From the NCBI RefSeq assembly GCF_003217215.1, contig NZ_QJTD01000001.1, positions 1,116,001 to 1,180,000 on the forward strand: a stretch of 64,000 bases of DNA. Direction: 5' to 3'. How positions within the stretch are numbered: the stretch's first letter is position 1; each line of letters begins with the position of its first letter. The position numbers and the translations under genes were made by a program. Below, piece by piece: positions 17,025 to 27,275 of this stretch. Under the pieces are notes generated by a model. That model was not told the DNA's origin. It was given only the letters and a program-made list of their open reading frames with translations, and ran no database searches. The stretch comes from Winogradskyella epiphytica (GTDB lineage: Bacteria; Bacteroidota; Bacteroidia; Flavobacteriales; Flavobacteriaceae).

Positions 17025-19409
17025 TTAATCTTCATCCTCCGCAGGGATAACATCTATTGAAGGCTTTTTTAATACTTCCTTATTAGCAATATTTCGTTCT
17101 AAAGATAATAATAGCGAAGGTAATAACAGTAAGTTAGAAAGCATGGCAAAGAGTAAAGTAATAGATACTAAAGCGCCTAACGCTACGGTGCCTCCAAAAC
17201 TAGAAATTGTGAATACCGAAAATCCAAAGAACAAGACTATAGAGGTATAGAACATACTTACCCCAGTTTCTCTTAGAGCACCATAAACGGATTTTCTAAT
17301 CTTCCAATGATTGGCTTGTAGTTCTTGTCTGTATTTTGCTAAAAAGTGAATGGTATCATCTACCGAAATACCGAAGGCAATACTAAAAACTAATATGGTT
17401 GAAGGTTTAATTGGCACGCCAACAAACCCCATTATTCCAGCCGTGACTAATAGTGGTAATAAGTTAGGAATTAAGGACACAATAATCATCTTGAACGAAC
17501 GGAACAAATAGGCCATAAACAAGGCAATAAGTACAATCGCTAAAGTTAGAGAAATCACTAAATTTTTTACCAAATACTTAGTTCCCTTTTGGAAGACTAA
17601 AGCCTTTCCGGTCATGGTAACGTTATAGCGTTCTTTAGGAAATACTTTATCAATTTCATTTAGAAGATCTTCCTGAATGCGCTCCATCTTGTCGGTACCA
17701 ATATCCTTCATAAAGGTCGTGATACGGGCATACTGACCAGTACTATCAACGAAATTAGAGAGCATATCAACATTCGATGTAGAATTTTTAGCGTAAGAAA
17801 GGATAAAACTATTTTCCTGACTAGTTGGTAACTGATAATATTTAGGATTCCCGTTATAATAAGCTTGTTTACTATACTTCACTAAGCTCACCACAGAGAT
17901 TGGTCTAGAGAATTCTGGAGTTTCAATAATTTTGTCTTCCAGTTTTTCCATGCGTTTTAAAGTGGCTAACTTCATAACACCTTTTTTACGCTTGGTATCA
18001 ATCATAATCTCTAATGGCATAATACCATTAAACTCATCTTCAAAGAAGCGAATGTCTTCGAAGAAGCCGGTATTTTGAGGCATATCTTCAATAAGACTTC
18101 CAGAAATTTTAATTTGATAAATTCCAATAATACTTGAGACGATTAAGATAAGTGCCGTGATATATATGGTGATTTTTCTGTATTTCACCATACGCTCAAT
18201 CCAATTCACAAAACCACCAATCCAACGTTTATTCAAATGCTCTAAATGGCGATCTTTCGGATAAGGTAAAAAGGTGTAAATAATAGGAGTGATAAGTAAA
18301 CATAGCATGAAAATAGCCAGAATACTTAACGAGGCGACGATACCAAATTCCTTTAATAAAGTACTTTCGGTTAGGATAAATGTAGCAAAACCTGAAGCGG
18401 TGGTCACATTGGTCATCAGCGTAGCATTCCCTACTTTGGTAATCACACGTTGTAAAGATTTTACTTTGTTCCCATGAGATTTAACTTCGTGCTGATATTT
18501 ATTGATAAGGAAAATACAGTTCGGAATCCCAATAACAATGATTAACGGTGGAATTAAAGCCGTAAGTACGGTAATTTCATAACCTAATAATCCTAATATA
18601 CCAAAAGTCCACATCACACCAACACAAACAACAATCAGTGAAATAAATGTAGCTCGGAACGATCTAAAAAACAGAAAGAAAATAAAGGAGGTTACAAAAA
18701 GAGCGGCCGCAATAAAGATTGGGATTTCATCTACAATATTCTGCGCGTTCAAGGTTCGGATATAGGGCATACCTGAAGCTCTAACATCCAAACCGGTTTT
18801 GGCCTCAAAATCTTCAATCTTTACAATGAGTTCATCAATAATAAAGTCCTTTCGAGCTGCGGTATTTACAATGTCTTTCTTAAGATATATAGCCGTTCTA
18901 ATCGTTTTTGTTTCAGCATTAAATAAGAAATTATCGTAAAAAGGGTATTGCTTAAATAATTGCTCTTGCAGGTGATCTATTTCCTCAATACTTGACACTG
19001 AATCCTTGATAAAAGGCTCTAATTCAAACTGCTCTTTTTCTGTATTCTTAACAAGTTTTTGAAGGTCTTTTATAGATAATACCGACTCCACTTCCTCATA
19101 ACCCTTAAAAGAATCAGCAAGTGCATTCCAAGCATTAAGTTGTTTTACAGTAAAAAGCGTCGAGTCTTTAACACCGAGAACAATGAGATTACCTTCTTCA
19201 CCGAAAACCTCTAGGAAATCATTATAGACAAGATTTACCTCGTGGTCATCTGGTAAGAGATTCGCTTCCGTAAATGTGAATTGCATATGTTTCCACTGCA
19301 TGCTAAAAAACACGGTAGCTAAAACAATAGCAATTAGTATAAAGATTTTATTACGTAGGATGAGTCTCGCAACAGCTTCCCAAAATCCTGTAGTCAATAA
19401 TTTAAACAT
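17025..19409 (-). CDS. MMPL/RND-superfamily transporter
   Basis: A 794-residue protein with the two-fold RND layout. A first membrane helix near residues 22-42 is followed by a periplasmic domain of about 180 residues and a bundle of five to six helices (about 225-380). Then come a second periplasmic domain and a final helix bundle (about 625-775). The paired segments with [15 protein letters not shown] and [17 protein letters not shown] are the charged TM4-type motifs of MMPL and sterol-sensing-like proteins. It probably moves a lipid or hydrophobic compound across or within the inner membrane. The substrate cannot be read from the sequence. Confidence 0.8.
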   Translation of the reverse strand: MFKLLTTGFWEAVARLILRNKIFILIAIVLATVFFSMQWKHMQFTFTEANLLPDDHEVNLVYNDFLEVFGEEGNLIVLGVKDSTLFTVKQLNAWNALADSFKGYEEVESVLSIKDLQKLVKNTEKEQFELEPFIKDSVSSIEEIDHLQEQLFKQYPFYDNFLFNAETKTIRTAIYLKKDIVNTAARKDFIIDELIVKIEDFEAKTGLDVRASGMPYIRTLNAQNIVDEIPIFIAAALFVTSFIFFLFFRSFRATFISLIVVCVGVMWTFGILGLLGYEITVLTALIPPLIIVIGIPNCIFLINKYQHEVKSHGNKVKSLQRVITKVGNATLMTNVTTASGFATFILTESTLLKEFGIVASLSILAIFMLCLLITPIIYTFLPYPKDRHLEHLNKRWIGGFVNWIERMVKYRKITIYITALILIVSSIIGIYQIKISGSLIEDMPQNTGFFEDIRFFEDEFNGIMPLEIMIDTKRKKGVMKLATLKRMEKLEDKIIETPEFSRPISVVSLVKYSKQAYYNGNPKYYQLPTSQENSFILSYAKNSTSNVDMLSNFVDSTGQYARITTFMKDIGTDKMERIQEDLLNEIDKVFPKERYNVTMTGKALVFQKGTKYLVKNLVISLTLAIVLIALFMAYLFRSFKMIIVSLIPNLLPLLVTAGIMGFVGVPIKPSTILVFSIAFGISVDDTIHFLAKYRQELQANHWKIRKSVYGALRETGVSMFYTSIVLFFGFSVFTISSFGGTVALGALVSITLLFAMLSNLLLLPSLLLSLERNIANKEVLKKPSIDVIPAEDED

Positions 19410-19587
19410 ACCTTAGTAACTGCCTTAGAGCACGCTCTTAAGACATGATTTGAGTTCATTATTAATAAAATGATGTAATCATCATAACAATTGCTCTCTA
19501 TGGATGAGAGAAAATGTGCGGCAAAGGTAGAAAAAACCTAAGGATTTGTGAGGTAATTAACAGTATTATATAATACCTAACTTTATT

Positions 19588-20868
19588 TTAAAGAGCAAGA
19601 TTAAAAGTAAACTTAAAAGCAAAGTTATCTCCAATACTAGGCAAGTGATAACTCCCATACCTGTACGCGAAACTAAGTCCAAACCCCAACAGTAATTTAT
19701 TAATCTCAAAACCGGATTCTGAATAGAGTTTATCTAACGTATTAAAAGCAATACCTTGATGACTGTCTTTACTGTTCATATCACCAACGGCATGACGAGA
19801 TATTAATACCAATTGTGGTTTAAATCGATGTGTAATGTTGAAAGGCTTAAAGAAATGTTTCAATTGTAAAGTGGAAAACTTATCACTGAAAAACTCATTA
19901 AAGTACATGGTTTCAAAACTATTTAAACCGGCTACTGAAAACCGTTGTAGTATAGTTTCTTTATTGATGTTGTTAGGGTAAGCGTGGTATAAATGGGTGA
20001 GAGGGGCTTCTCCTCCTGCAATTCCTGCCACTAAAGTTAAGTTAGTAACAGAGCCATTAAAATGCTTGAATTGCTGTATCGTTCTAAAGTCTAATTTTGA
20101 GAACTGGAAATCAGACCCAAAAACGGATTTAAACCCTTGAGTCAACTGAAGCGTAAACTTCGGATAACCATCTTTCGTCTCTCTAATTTTATCATTTTCC
20201 AATACATAAGTACTAAACGGACTCCATTGTAATGCAATTTTTGCAGTACTTAAATCGAAAGTTTTATAGCTCGTATCGTCTAATATATAAGTGTAATTGT
20301 AGGTCGGATTTACTTTTACATAAGCCACTTCTGTTTCCGACAAAAGATGATTAGAGATTTTATGCTCTAAAGCCACCGACTTCGTGATATGTCGGTGAAA
20401 CAAATCGATATTTAATAAACGCGGTTCAAAAAAAGTAAAGAAACGCTTATCGGTTAGAAATGTAGAACTTCCTGTTTCTTGAAGATCATCTACATAAGCT
20501 AAGTTCACCCAGGTATTCGACTTTTCTTTAATTCTAAATCCGCCGCCAATTTTATACTTTAATTTTTTGTCTTTAAATCCGTAAACGATATAACCATCAA
20601 TACGGTAACGCTCTGAAAAATTGTTGTTTGTAATGCCGCCTAATCCAGTTCTAAATCCTTCGTATTGGTTAAACTTTATAAGGTAACGTAAATCGGCATT
20701 AAAATATTTAAATGGAAGAAAGCCATTGCCAATATTGGTTAAGAAAGCTGCTTTTTTAATCGAGTCTTGAGCAACTTTTACGGAATCCTTTTCTTTTTGA
20801 ATCGGTTCTTGCGCATAGCTGTTTGTTGCGAATATGAGAAGAAAAACAACAAACAGATGTTTTAACAT
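19588..20868 (-). CDS. Outer-membrane beta-barrel protein, DUF5686-like C-terminal domain
   Basis: A 426-residue protein with signal peptide (MLKHLFVVFLLIFATNSYAQ) followed by a long strand-rich region with regularly spaced aromatic residues. It ends in FAFKFTFNLAL, as expected for a barrel. The segment FGLSFAYRYGSYHLPSIGDNFAFKF resembles the C-terminal barrel of DUF5686 proteins, which normally carry about 400 more N-terminal residues including a carboxypeptidase-like domain; that part is missing here. Gene 96 bases downstream of frr on the same strand. Confidence 0.5.
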   Translation of the reverse strand: MLKHLFVVFLLIFATNSYAQEPIQKEKDSVKVAQDSIKKAAFLTNIGNGFLPFKYFNADLRYLIKFNQYEGFRTGLGGITNNNFSERYRIDGYIVYGFKDKKLKYKIGGGFRIKEKSNTWVNLAYVDDLQETGSSTFLTDKRFFTFFEPRLLNIDLFHRHITKSVALEHKISNHLLSETEVAYVKVNPTYNYTYILDDTSYKTFDLSTAKIALQWSPFSTYVLENDKIRETKDGYPKFTLQLTQGFKSVFGSDFQFSKLDFRTIQQFKHFNGSVTNLTLVAGIAGGEAPLTHLYHAYPNNINKETILQRFSVAGLNSFETMYFNEFFSDKFSTLQLKHFFKPFNITHRFKPQLVLISRHAVGDMNSKDSHQGIAFNTLDKLYSESGFEINKLLLGFGLSFAYRYGSYHLPSIGDNFAFKFTFNLAL

Positions 20869-20964
20869 TAGGAATGGTATTAAGGTAGAAGCAAATATTA
20901 AAGTACACTATCAATCCATCTCGAAACCACGACAGATTGATAGGAGTACTTATACTATTGAGAA

Positions 20965-21519
20965 TTATACAGTCATAATCTCTTTTTCTTTAGCATCTAA
21001 AGTTTCATCAATTTTCTTCACATATGAATCTGTAAGATCTTGAATGTTTTTTTCTGCAGTTTTTTGTAAATCTTCAGAAACATCAGAGTCTTTTATATCA
21101 TGGTTGGCATCTTTACGAGCATTTCTGATACCAATTTTAGCATCTTCAGCTTCAGCTTTAGCTTGCTTTGCCAAATCTTTACGACGCTCCTCAGTTAAAG
21201 GCGGTACGTTAATAATAATAACATCTCCGTTGTTCATAGGGTTAAAACCTAAATTCGCTAACATAATGCCACGTTCAATTTCTTGAAGCATATTCTTTTC
21301 CCATGGTTGTACAGTAATAGTTCTACCATCTGGAGTATTCACGTTTGCTACTTGGCTAAGTGGCGTTTTAGAACCGTAGTAATCTACCATTACACTTCCT
21401 AACATAGCAGGACTTGCTTTTCCAGCTCTAATATTTAAAAACTGCTTTTCTAAATGCTTAACGGCAGCTTCCATAGCCTCCTTGGCCGTATCATAAATAA
21501 ATTGAATGTCTTCGTTCAT
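20965..21519 (-). CDS. frr: Ribosome recycling factor
   Basis: A 184-residue protein of normal length. The N-terminal helix carries AVKHLEKQFLNIRAGKASPAML, the mid-domain VANVNTPDGRTITVQPWEK, and the C-terminal long helices include RRKDLAKQAKAEAEDAKIGIRNARKD. It splits post-termination ribosomes together with EF-G. It lies 45 bases downstream of pyrH, the usual bacterial order. Confidence 0.96.
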   Translation of the reverse strand: MNEDIQFIYDTAKEAMEAAVKHLEKQFLNIRAGKASPAMLGSVMVDYYGSKTPLSQVANVNTPDGRTITVQPWEKNMLQEIERGIMLANLGFNPMNNGDVIIINVPPLTEERRKDLAKQAKAEAEDAKIGIRNARKDANHDIKDSDVSEDLQKTAEKNIQDLTDSYVKKIDETLDAKEKEIMTV

Positions 21520-21564
21520 TGTGTTAAAATTTTAATTGAGAGTTATCAAAATTTAAGCCAAAAC

Positions 21565-22272
21565 TTATAGATTAACTTTTGTGCCAATAGTCTCACCTGA
21601 AACTACTTTTAATAAATTTCCTTTTTTATTCATGTCAAAAACGATGATAGGAAGTTTGTTTTCCTGACTTAATGTAAAGGCCGTTGTGTCCATGACTTTA
21701 AGCCCTTTTCTTAATACATCGTCAAATGTGATATCATCAAATTTAGTGGCTGTGGTATCTTTTTCTGGGTCGGCATTATAAATACCATCTACACGAGTAC
21801 CTTTTAAAATCACATCAGCTTCAATTTCAATCGCTCTTAAAACAGCGGCTGAATCTGTGGTGAAATACGGATTACCTGTACCTCCACCAAAAATAACAAC
21901 ACGACCTTTTTCTAAATGACGCATCGCTTTACGTCTTATAAAAGGTTCTGCGACTTCGTTTATTTTTATGGCCGACTGTAATCGCGTTGGGATACCAGCA
22001 TCTTCAAGAGCGCTTTGTAAAGCCAATCCATTAATTACAGTAGCAAGCATACCCATATGATCGCCTTGTACACGATCCATACCATTGCTTGCACCTGCAA
22101 CACCTCTAAAAATGTTTCCGCCACCAATAACTATAGCGACTTGTACACCTTTGTCTGTAATAGATTTGATGTCTTCAGCATATTCAGCTAAACGCTCAGG
22201 ATCAATACCATACTGACGGTTTCCCATCAAGGCTTCTCCAGATAATTTGAGTAATATTCTTTTGTATTTCAT
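21565..22272 (-). CDS. pyrH: Uridylate kinase (UMP kinase)
   Basis: A 235-residue amino-acid-kinase-fold enzyme that converts UMP to UDP with ATP. Visible motifs are [14 protein letters not shown] at the N-terminus, [13 protein letters not shown], the uridine site [21 protein letters not shown], and [17 protein letters not shown]. It is cytoplasmic and is followed by frr. The usual partner genes rpsB-tsf lie upstream but are separated here by an opposite-strand gene. Confidence 0.96.
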   Translation of the reverse strand: MKYKRILLKLSGEALMGNRQYGIDPERLAEYAEDIKSITDKGVQVAIVIGGGNIFRGVAGASNGMDRVQGDHMGMLATVINGLALQSALEDAGIPTRLQSAIKINEVAEPFIRRKAMRHLEKGRVVIFGGGTGNPYFTTDSAAVLRAIEIEADVILKGTRVDGIYNADPEKDTTATKFDDITFDDVLRKGLKVMDTTAFTLSQENKLPIIVFDMNKKGNLLKVVSGETIGTKVNL

Positions 22273-22491
22273 TAGATATTTTCTATTCCTATTTTATGGT
22301 CAAATGGAATTTGCCTTGAATCATAAATATTTAAATAAGATATGATTTCGGCTCATTTCATAGCTGTTTTGAAAGTTTAACAAAACTACGTAATTATTAG
22401 CATCTGTAAAAGTGAAAAAAATGCCAAAAATTAATATGATGACGTTTTAACTTTTTTGCGATGCCTAAGTAAAGTATTTAAAGATATAATT

Positions 22492-24192
22492 ATGAATACA
22501 TTCTTCACTCTATTATTTTTAATAGTAACAAATGGTATCGTGGCCCAATCGGTAAATTTTGCGCATGCCTATGGCGGCTCAGACTATGATTATGGTTCTA
22601 CAGTTACATCAGATAGTGCTGGTAATATTTATACTGGTGGTTATTTTCGTGGATTAGTAGATTTTGACCAAAGTGTAAACGTTAATCAATTAGATTCTTA
22701 TGGTACCAGAGATGGTTTTATATTAAAGTTAGATGCAGCAGGCAATTTTATTTGGGTGAAACAAATGGCTTGTACGAATCCTGTTTATATACAAAAAATA
22801 ATTTTAAATGATTTAGGAGAAATTTATGTAGCTGGTCTCTTTAGAGGCACAATGACTTTAGAAACGACAACGGGCACTACAGACTTAGTGAGTTCGGGTA
22901 ATTTTGATGCATTTGTTTTAAAACTAGATGCTAATGGCGATTTAATCTGGGGACAGAAATTTGGATCTCATGGACGAGATGAAGCCATAGATTTAATTTT
23001 AGAACCTAACGGTAATTTATTAGTTGTTGGTGGGTTTTTGCGTACGGTAGATTTTGATAATTCGAGTAATGAATTCCAACTTACTTCTTTTAGTACAGAG
23101 AATGCTGATATCTTTTTACTAAAACTGTCTCCAGATGGCGATTTTATTTGGGTAAAACAATTTGGAGGTACTGGTGAAGATTATGCCGAATCTATAACAG
23201 TTGGACAGAGTGGTGCTATTTATATGACGGGGTATTACAAAAGAGGTGAGGCTGATTTTGATCCAGGTCCAGATACGTATATCTTACCAAATCCCGGAAC
23301 TTTTGATAAAATATTTGTTGTAAAATTAACAGCAGAAGGTAATTTTGTTTGGGCAAAACAAACCGATGGATTTCATCTCACACGAGGAAATGCTATTGAA
23401 GTTGATACAAATGAAAATGTGTATATCGGAGGTTATTTTTACGCTACTCAAGATTTTAACCCAGATCCTAATGAAGTTTTTGAACTCCATAATGATAATT
23501 TGGCTGATATATTTATTTGGAAACTAGATACCTATGGAAACTTTATTTCTGTACAACAAATTGCGAATTCTAGTTGGTCTCAAATATATGGAAGCGCCAA
23601 GAATGCACAGGGTGATATCTATTTTTTAGGAGAATATCATGAAGCGTTGGATTTCAACTTTAGTGGTGGAAGCCATATTATGACAAGCGTCGGACAAGCT
23701 TTCGATATGTTTGTACTTAAGTATAACCAAAATGATAGTTTTGGAGGAGCTATTTCAATTGGTGGAGAAAACTTAATTAATGGAACTGGTATCCATATTT
23801 CAAATCAGGGGAATATTTTAGTCACTGGTGGCTTTTATGCCGAAGCTATTACTATTGACACTGGTCAGGATGCACTTACCTTAGATAATATTGGTCTGTA
23901 CGATGCTTTTATACTTTCATTTGGTGATGCAGCTTTATCGGTACAAGAGCCTTTTCTTGAAAACAACATTCAGTATTTTCCAAATCCAGTATCGCATACC
24001 TTGACTATAGATTCTAAAAATGAAATTAATGAAATTGCAGTATATGATATGTTAGGAAAGTTAGTAATGAAGTTTTCTGATTTTTTGAAAGAGCGAATAG
24101 AATTAGACTTCTCATCTTTAAGCAATGGTCTATATCAAATCTTATTAAAGGACGATAATTCAGTTTGGCCAATTAAAATATTAAAACATTAA
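22492..24192 (+). CDS. Secreted beta-propeller (SBBP-like) protein with type IX sorting domain
   Basis: Predicted 566 residues from the ATG at 22492, which gives signal peptide MNTFFTLLFLIVTNGIVAQ; an in-frame TTG at 22456 is less likely. The body contains about ten repeats of 50-60 residues with the pattern D-x-x-G-N-I/F-x-W-x-K-Q and GNIYTGGYF, as in beta-propeller SBBP repeats. The last 75 residues (FPNPVSHTLTI... LSNGLYQILLKDD) form a type A C-terminal sorting domain for the type IX secretion system, so it is probably exported and surface-attached. It is on the opposite strand, between tsf and pyrH. Confidence 0.82.
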   Translation: MNTFFTLLFLIVTNGIVAQSVNFAHAYGGSDYDYGSTVTSDSAGNIYTGGYFRGLVDFDQSVNVNQLDSYGTRDGFILKLDAAGNFIWVKQMACTNPVYIQKIILNDLGEIYVAGLFRGTMTLETTTGTTDLVSSGNFDAFVLKLDANGDLIWGQKFGSHGRDEAIDLILEPNGNLLVVGGFLRTVDFDNSSNEFQLTSFSTENADIFLLKLSPDGDFIWVKQFGGTGEDYAESITVGQSGAIYMTGYYKRGEADFDPGPDTYILPNPGTFDKIFVVKLTAEGNFVWAKQTDGFHLTRGNAIEVDTNENVYIGGYFYATQDFNPDPNEVFELHNDNLADIFIWKLDTYGNFISVQQIANSSWSQIYGSAKNAQGDIYFLGEYHEALDFNFSGGSHIMTSVGQAFDMFVLKYNQNDSFGGAISIGGENLINGTGIHISNQGNILVTGGFYAEAITIDTGQDALTLDNIGLYDAFILSFGDAALSVQEPFLENNIQYFPNPVSHTLTIDSKNEINEIAVYDMLGKLVMKFSDFLKERIELDFSSLSNGLYQILLKDDNSVWPIKILKH

Positions 24193-24210
24193 GTCCTCTT
24201 AAAATGGACC

Positions 24211-24242
24211 AAAAAAACCACTTCATTTTTAAAATGAAGTGG
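24211..24242 (-). terminator. Rho-independent terminator of rpsB-tsf
   Basis: A 12-bp perfect stem (CCACTTCATTTT) with a 1-base centre is followed on the minus strand by seven T residues. It lies 39 bases past the tsf stop. It also lies just past the plus-strand cargo gene, but the T run suits only the minus-strand direction. Confidence 0.8.
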
Positions 24243-24281
24243 CTTAATATATTGAGAATTCCTTTTAAGTATTAGAATTTG

Positions 24282-25256
24282 TTATCCTACTGAAGCACGT
24301 TTAAAGCCAACAACTTCAACGTCACCGTAAGTTTTCACGTATTCAGCAACAGTTTTCTTTTCGTCTTTGATAAACTTCTGATCTAATAAACATTGTTCTT
24401 GATCTAAAGTCGTGTTATCAGAAATGAAACGCTCCATTTTACCTGGTAAAATTCTGTCCCAAATTTGCTCTGGCTTACCTTCAGCTTTTAATTCAGCTTT
24501 AGCATCCTCTTCAGCTTTAGCTAAAACTTCAGGAGTTAATTGTGCCATAGAGATGTAGCTTGGTACGTTTTTAGGAGTTTTTCCTAAACGACCTAACTCA
24601 ATATTATCTTTTTCAATTACTGCGATACGAGCCTCAGTTTCAGAAGCGATATATGCAGGATCAAAATCTTTGTAAGATAAAGTTGTTGCTCCCATAGAAG
24701 CTACTTGCATAGCTACGTCTTTAACTAATGTTTCAACGTTATCAACTTTTGCAGATAATCCTACTAAAGCAGCAATCTTGTTAATGTGAACGTATTGTCC
24801 AACATAAGGTGCTTCTAATTTTTCAAAAGCAGTGATGTCTAATTTTTCACCAATAACACCAGTTTGCTCAACTAATTTATCAGCAACAGTCATTCCACCA
24901 AAATCAGCAGCTAAGAATGATTCTTTAGTATCGTGGTTTAATGCGATATCAGCTAAATCGTTAGCAAGGGCTACGAAGTTTTCGTTTTTACCAACGAAAT
25001 CAGTTTCACAACCTAATACGATAGCAACACCAGAAGTGTTATCTGCATTAATTTTTGCAATAGCAGCACCTTCAGAAGATTCTCTGTCAGCTCTCTTTTC
25101 TGCTACTTTTTGTCCTTTTTTACGTAATACTTCAATGGCTTTGTCAAAATCACCACCAGCCTCAACTAGTGCTTTTTTACAATCCATCATACCAGCTCCA
25201 GTAGCTTGTCTTAACTTGTTAACTTCTGCAGCTGTAATTTTTACAGTATTTTCCAT
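24282..25256 (-). CDS. tsf: Elongation factor Ts
   Basis: A 324-residue EF-Ts that exchanges GDP on EF-Tu. The N-terminal UBA-like region carries VNKLRQATGAGMMDCKKALVEAGGDFDKAIEVLRKKG, followed by the EF-Tu-contact motif VLGCETDFVGKNENF. It is longer than the E. coli protein (about 283), as is usual in Bacteroidota. It forms an operon with rpsB, which is 86 bases upstream. Confidence 0.97.
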   Translation of the reverse strand: MENTVKITAAEVNKLRQATGAGMMDCKKALVEAGGDFDKAIEVLRKKGQKVAEKRADRESSEGAAIAKINADNTSGVAIVLGCETDFVGKNENFVALANDLADIALNHDTKESFLAADFGGMTVADKLVEQTGVIGEKLDITAFEKLEAPYVGQYVHINKIAALVGLSAKVDNVETLVKDVAMQVASMGATTLSYKDFDPAYIASETEARIAVIEKDNIELGRLGKTPKNVPSYISMAQLTPEVLAKAEEDAKAELKAEGKPEQIWDRILPGKMERFISDNTTLDQEQCLLDQKFIKDEKKTVAEYVKTYGDVEVVGFKRASVG

Positions 25257-25270
25257 AGTTTTTTGAATTT

Positions 25271-25323
25271 AAAAAAAGTCATTCAATTAATTTTCAATAA
25301 TGAAAAGAACTAAATGACTTTTA
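25271..25323 (-). promoter_or_regulatory. Hairpin between rpsB and tsf, possible attenuator
   Basis: On the minus strand AAAAGTCATT pairs with AATGACTTTT around an inner TTTTCATTATTGAAAA hairpin, and a run of T residues follows. It lies in the 86-base rpsB-tsf gap and could reduce read-through into tsf or stabilise the rpsB message. No experiment is implied. Confidence 0.5.
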
Positions 25324-25342
25324 AATATGATATAAATGTGAT

Positions 25343-26128
25343 TTATTCTTCTTCTTCAGATGCTGCTTTTTCAGCTTTTTTAGCTGGCTTAGCTTTAGCT
25401 TCTGCTTTTTGAGATTTACCTTCTTTATCAGCCTTCTCAGCTTTTCTTTCGTTTAAACCATCAGCAATAGCAGAAGTTACGATAGATAAAACTTTGTCGA
25501 TAGATTTAGAAGCATCGTCATTTGCTGGGATAACATAATCAACTTCACGTGGATCAGAGTTAGTATCAACCATAGCAAAAATTGGAATATTCAATTTTTG
25601 AGCTTCTCTAATTGCAATATGCTCACGCATAATATCTACTACGAATAAAGCACCTGGTAAACGCGTCATATCAGAAATAGAACCTAAGTTCTTTTCTAAT
25701 TTTGCACGTAAACGATCTACTTGTAAACGTTCTTTTTTAGATAAAGAGTTGAATGTACCATCTTTCTTCATTCTATCAATAGAAGCCATTTTCTTAACCG
25801 CTTTTCTGATAGTAACAAAGTTAGTTAACATTCCACCTGGCCAACGCTCAGTAATATAAGGTTGGTTTACAGCACCAGCTTTTTCAGCAACGATGTCTTT
25901 AGCTTGTTTTTTTGTAGCAACGAATAAAATCTTCTTTCCTGATGCTGCTATTTTAGCTAATGCTTCAGAAGTTTCTTCGATTTTTGCTGCTGTTTTGTAA
26001 AGGTTGATAATATGGATACCGTTACGCTCCATATAAATGTAAGGGGCCATGTTTGGGTTCCACTTACGTGTAAGGTGACCAAAGTGTACACCTGCTTCAA
26101 GTAATTCTTTTACTTCTACTTTTTCCAT
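25343..26128 (-). CDS. rpsB: 30S ribosomal protein S2
   Basis: A 261-residue S2. The N-terminal EAGVHFGHLTRKWNPNMAPYIY is diagnostic, followed by ILFVATKKQAKDIV, ERWPGGMLTNF and PIFAMVDTNSDPREVDYVIPANDD. A lysine- and alanine-rich tail of about 30 residues (KAEAKAKPAKKAEKA) ending in acidic residues is added after the conserved core, as in many Bacteroidota. It is first in the rpsB-tsf operon. Its 5' leader contains a small TCTCG/CGAGA hairpin of unknown role at about 26210-26232. Confidence 0.97.
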   Translation of the reverse strand: MEKVEVKELLEAGVHFGHLTRKWNPNMAPYIYMERNGIHIINLYKTAAKIEETSEALAKIAASGKKILFVATKKQAKDIVAEKAGAVNQPYITERWPGGMLTNFVTIRKAVKKMASIDRMKKDGTFNSLSKKERLQVDRLRAKLEKNLGSISDMTRLPGALFVVDIMREHIAIREAQKLNIPIFAMVDTNSDPREVDYVIPANDDASKSIDKVLSIVTSAIADGLNERKAEKADKEGKSQKAEAKAKPAKKAEKAASEEEE

Positions 26129-26274
26129 GTTGTAATAGTTTACGTTCTGTTAAATTAGCAATGATTAAGTGGTTGCAATTGCTCGCCTTAACCATTTAGA
26201 TGCTAAACTCATTGTCTCGAATTGATTCCGAGATCTTTTTAAAGGATTCCAAAAGTGATTTAGAATCGTTTCAA

Positions 26275-26317
26275 TAAAATAAAATAATTCAGAACCTGAA
26301 TAAACAGATTCTGAATT
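26275..26317 (-). terminator. Rho-independent terminator of rplM-rpsI
   Basis: On the minus strand AATTCAGAATCTG pairs with CAGGTTCTGAATT (one GU pair) around a 6-base loop, followed by an AT-rich run with several T tracts. It lies 16 bases after the rpsI stop. Confidence 0.75.
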
Positions 26318-26333
26318 AAGTGTTGTTTGGATA

Positions 26334-26720
26334 TTAACGTTTCGAGAATTGGAATTTCTTACGGGCTTTCTTCTGACCGAATTTCTTTCTCTCCACCATA
26401 CGTGGATCTCTAGTTAATAGACCTTCTGGCTTTAATACTAGTCTGTTTTCTGGGTCTAACTCGCACATTGCACGAGAAAGGCCTAAACGTATTGCTTCTG
26501 CCTGGCCGGTGATACCACCTCCATATACGTTAACAGTAATATCAAAGTTGCCATCATTGTTAGTCAAGGCTAAAGGTTGGTTTACTTTATACTGCAATGT
26601 TGCAGTAGTAAAATAATCCGCCATGTCTTTTTTGTTCACTGTGATCTTGCCGCTTCCTTCAGCAACGTACACACGAGCAACAGCCGTCTTTCTACGGCCA
26701 ATTTTGTGAATTACTTCCAT
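26334..26720 (-). CDS. rpsI: 30S ribosomal protein S9
   Basis: A 128-residue S9 with the typical IGRRKTAVARVYV start, the VNVYGGGITGQAEAIRLGLSRA centre and the basic C-terminus RKKFGQKKARKKFQFSKR that reaches the P-site tRNA. Its ATG shares one base with the rplM stop (TAATG), so the genes are translationally coupled. Confidence 0.97.
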   Translation of the reverse strand: MEVIHKIGRRKTAVARVYVAEGSGKITVNKKDMADYFTTATLQYKVNQPLALTNNDGNFDITVNVYGGGITGQAEAIRLGLSRAMCELDPENRLVLKPEGLLTRDPRMVERKKFGQKKARKKFQFSKR

Positions 26721-27175
26721 TAGTTAATTTCGTTTAATTTCATTGTCTTTGGCTTTTGAGCTGCGTGAGCGTGCTCTGTACCAGAAACAACAGTTAGATT
26801 ACGGAATAAAGTTGCACCTAATTTGTTTTTAGGCAACATTCCTTTTACTGACTTCTCTACTAATCTGCTTGGGTCTTTCTCAAACAATTCAGTAGCCGTC
26901 AGACTTTTTTGTCCACCTGGATAACCTGTGTGACGGATGTAACTTTTTTCCGTCCATTTGTTACCAGTTAAGTTGATTTTTTCAGCATTAATAACAATTA
27001 CGTTATCACCGCAATCAACGTGTGGCGTAAAATTAGGTTTGTGCTTACCTCTTAAAAGTATTGCTACTCTTGAAGCTAAGCGACCCAAAGTTTGTCCTTC
27101 AGCGTCAACTAAAACCCACTCCTTATTAACGGTAGCTTTGTTTGCTGAAACTGTTTTGTAGCTTAATGTATCCAC
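26720..27175 (-). CDS. rplM: 50S ribosomal protein L13
   Basis: Predicted 151 residues. I chose the GTG at 27175-27173 because the next residues ([19 protein letters not shown]) are where Flavobacteriaceae L13 normally begins. A further GTG at 27208 would add 11 residues and lie inside a leader hairpin. Conserved parts include [21 protein letters not shown] and [15 protein letters not shown]. It is an early-assembling protein of the large subunit and is followed by rpsI with a one-base overlap. A clear promoter and structured leader are upstream. Confidence 0.95.
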   Translation of the reverse strand: MDTLSYKTVSANKATVNKEWVLVDAEGQTLGRLASRVAILLRGKHKPNFTPHVDCGDNVIVINAEKINLTGNKWTEKSYIRHTGYPGGQKSLTATELFEKDPSRLVEKSVKGMLPKNKLGATLFRNLTVVSGTEHAHAAQKPKTMKLNEIN

Positions 27176-27238
27176 ACTAATTTGATTTATAACTGTGCCG
27201 CTAAGCACAATAGATTAAACATTCCTCTTCGAAAAAAG
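27176..27238 (-). promoter_or_regulatory. Structured rplM leader (candidate L13 autoregulatory element)
   Basis: Between the predicted transcript start and the GTG start codon, the minus strand forms two small hairpins: CTCTT..AAGAG with a TTTTCG loop, and TGTGC..GCACA with a TTAGCG loop. L13-binding leaders are known in Bacteroidia for this operon, and the position is right, but I cannot test the fit to the covariance model. Confidence 0.45.
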
Positions 27239-27244
27239 AGTTTG

Positions 27245-27275
27245 CAAATTTACGATAAACTATTGGATAACCAAA
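27245..27275 (-). promoter_or_regulatory. Promoter of rplM-rpsI (TTTG-N19-TAAATTTG)
   Basis: On the minus strand TTTG (27275-27272) is followed by exactly 19 bases and TAAATTTG (27252-27245), a perfect match to the Bacteroidota primary promoter consensus. Confidence 0.85.

Noticed and set aside
19563-19576. Perfect AT palindrome GTATTATATAATAC
   Set aside because: Short and made of A/T apart from its ends; expected by chance in AT-rich DNA and with no clear regulatory position.
22456-22491. Longer start (TTG) for the type IX cargo protein
   Set aside because: The ATG at 22492 gives a direct signal peptide; the extra 12 residues (MRCLSKVFKDII) would spoil it.
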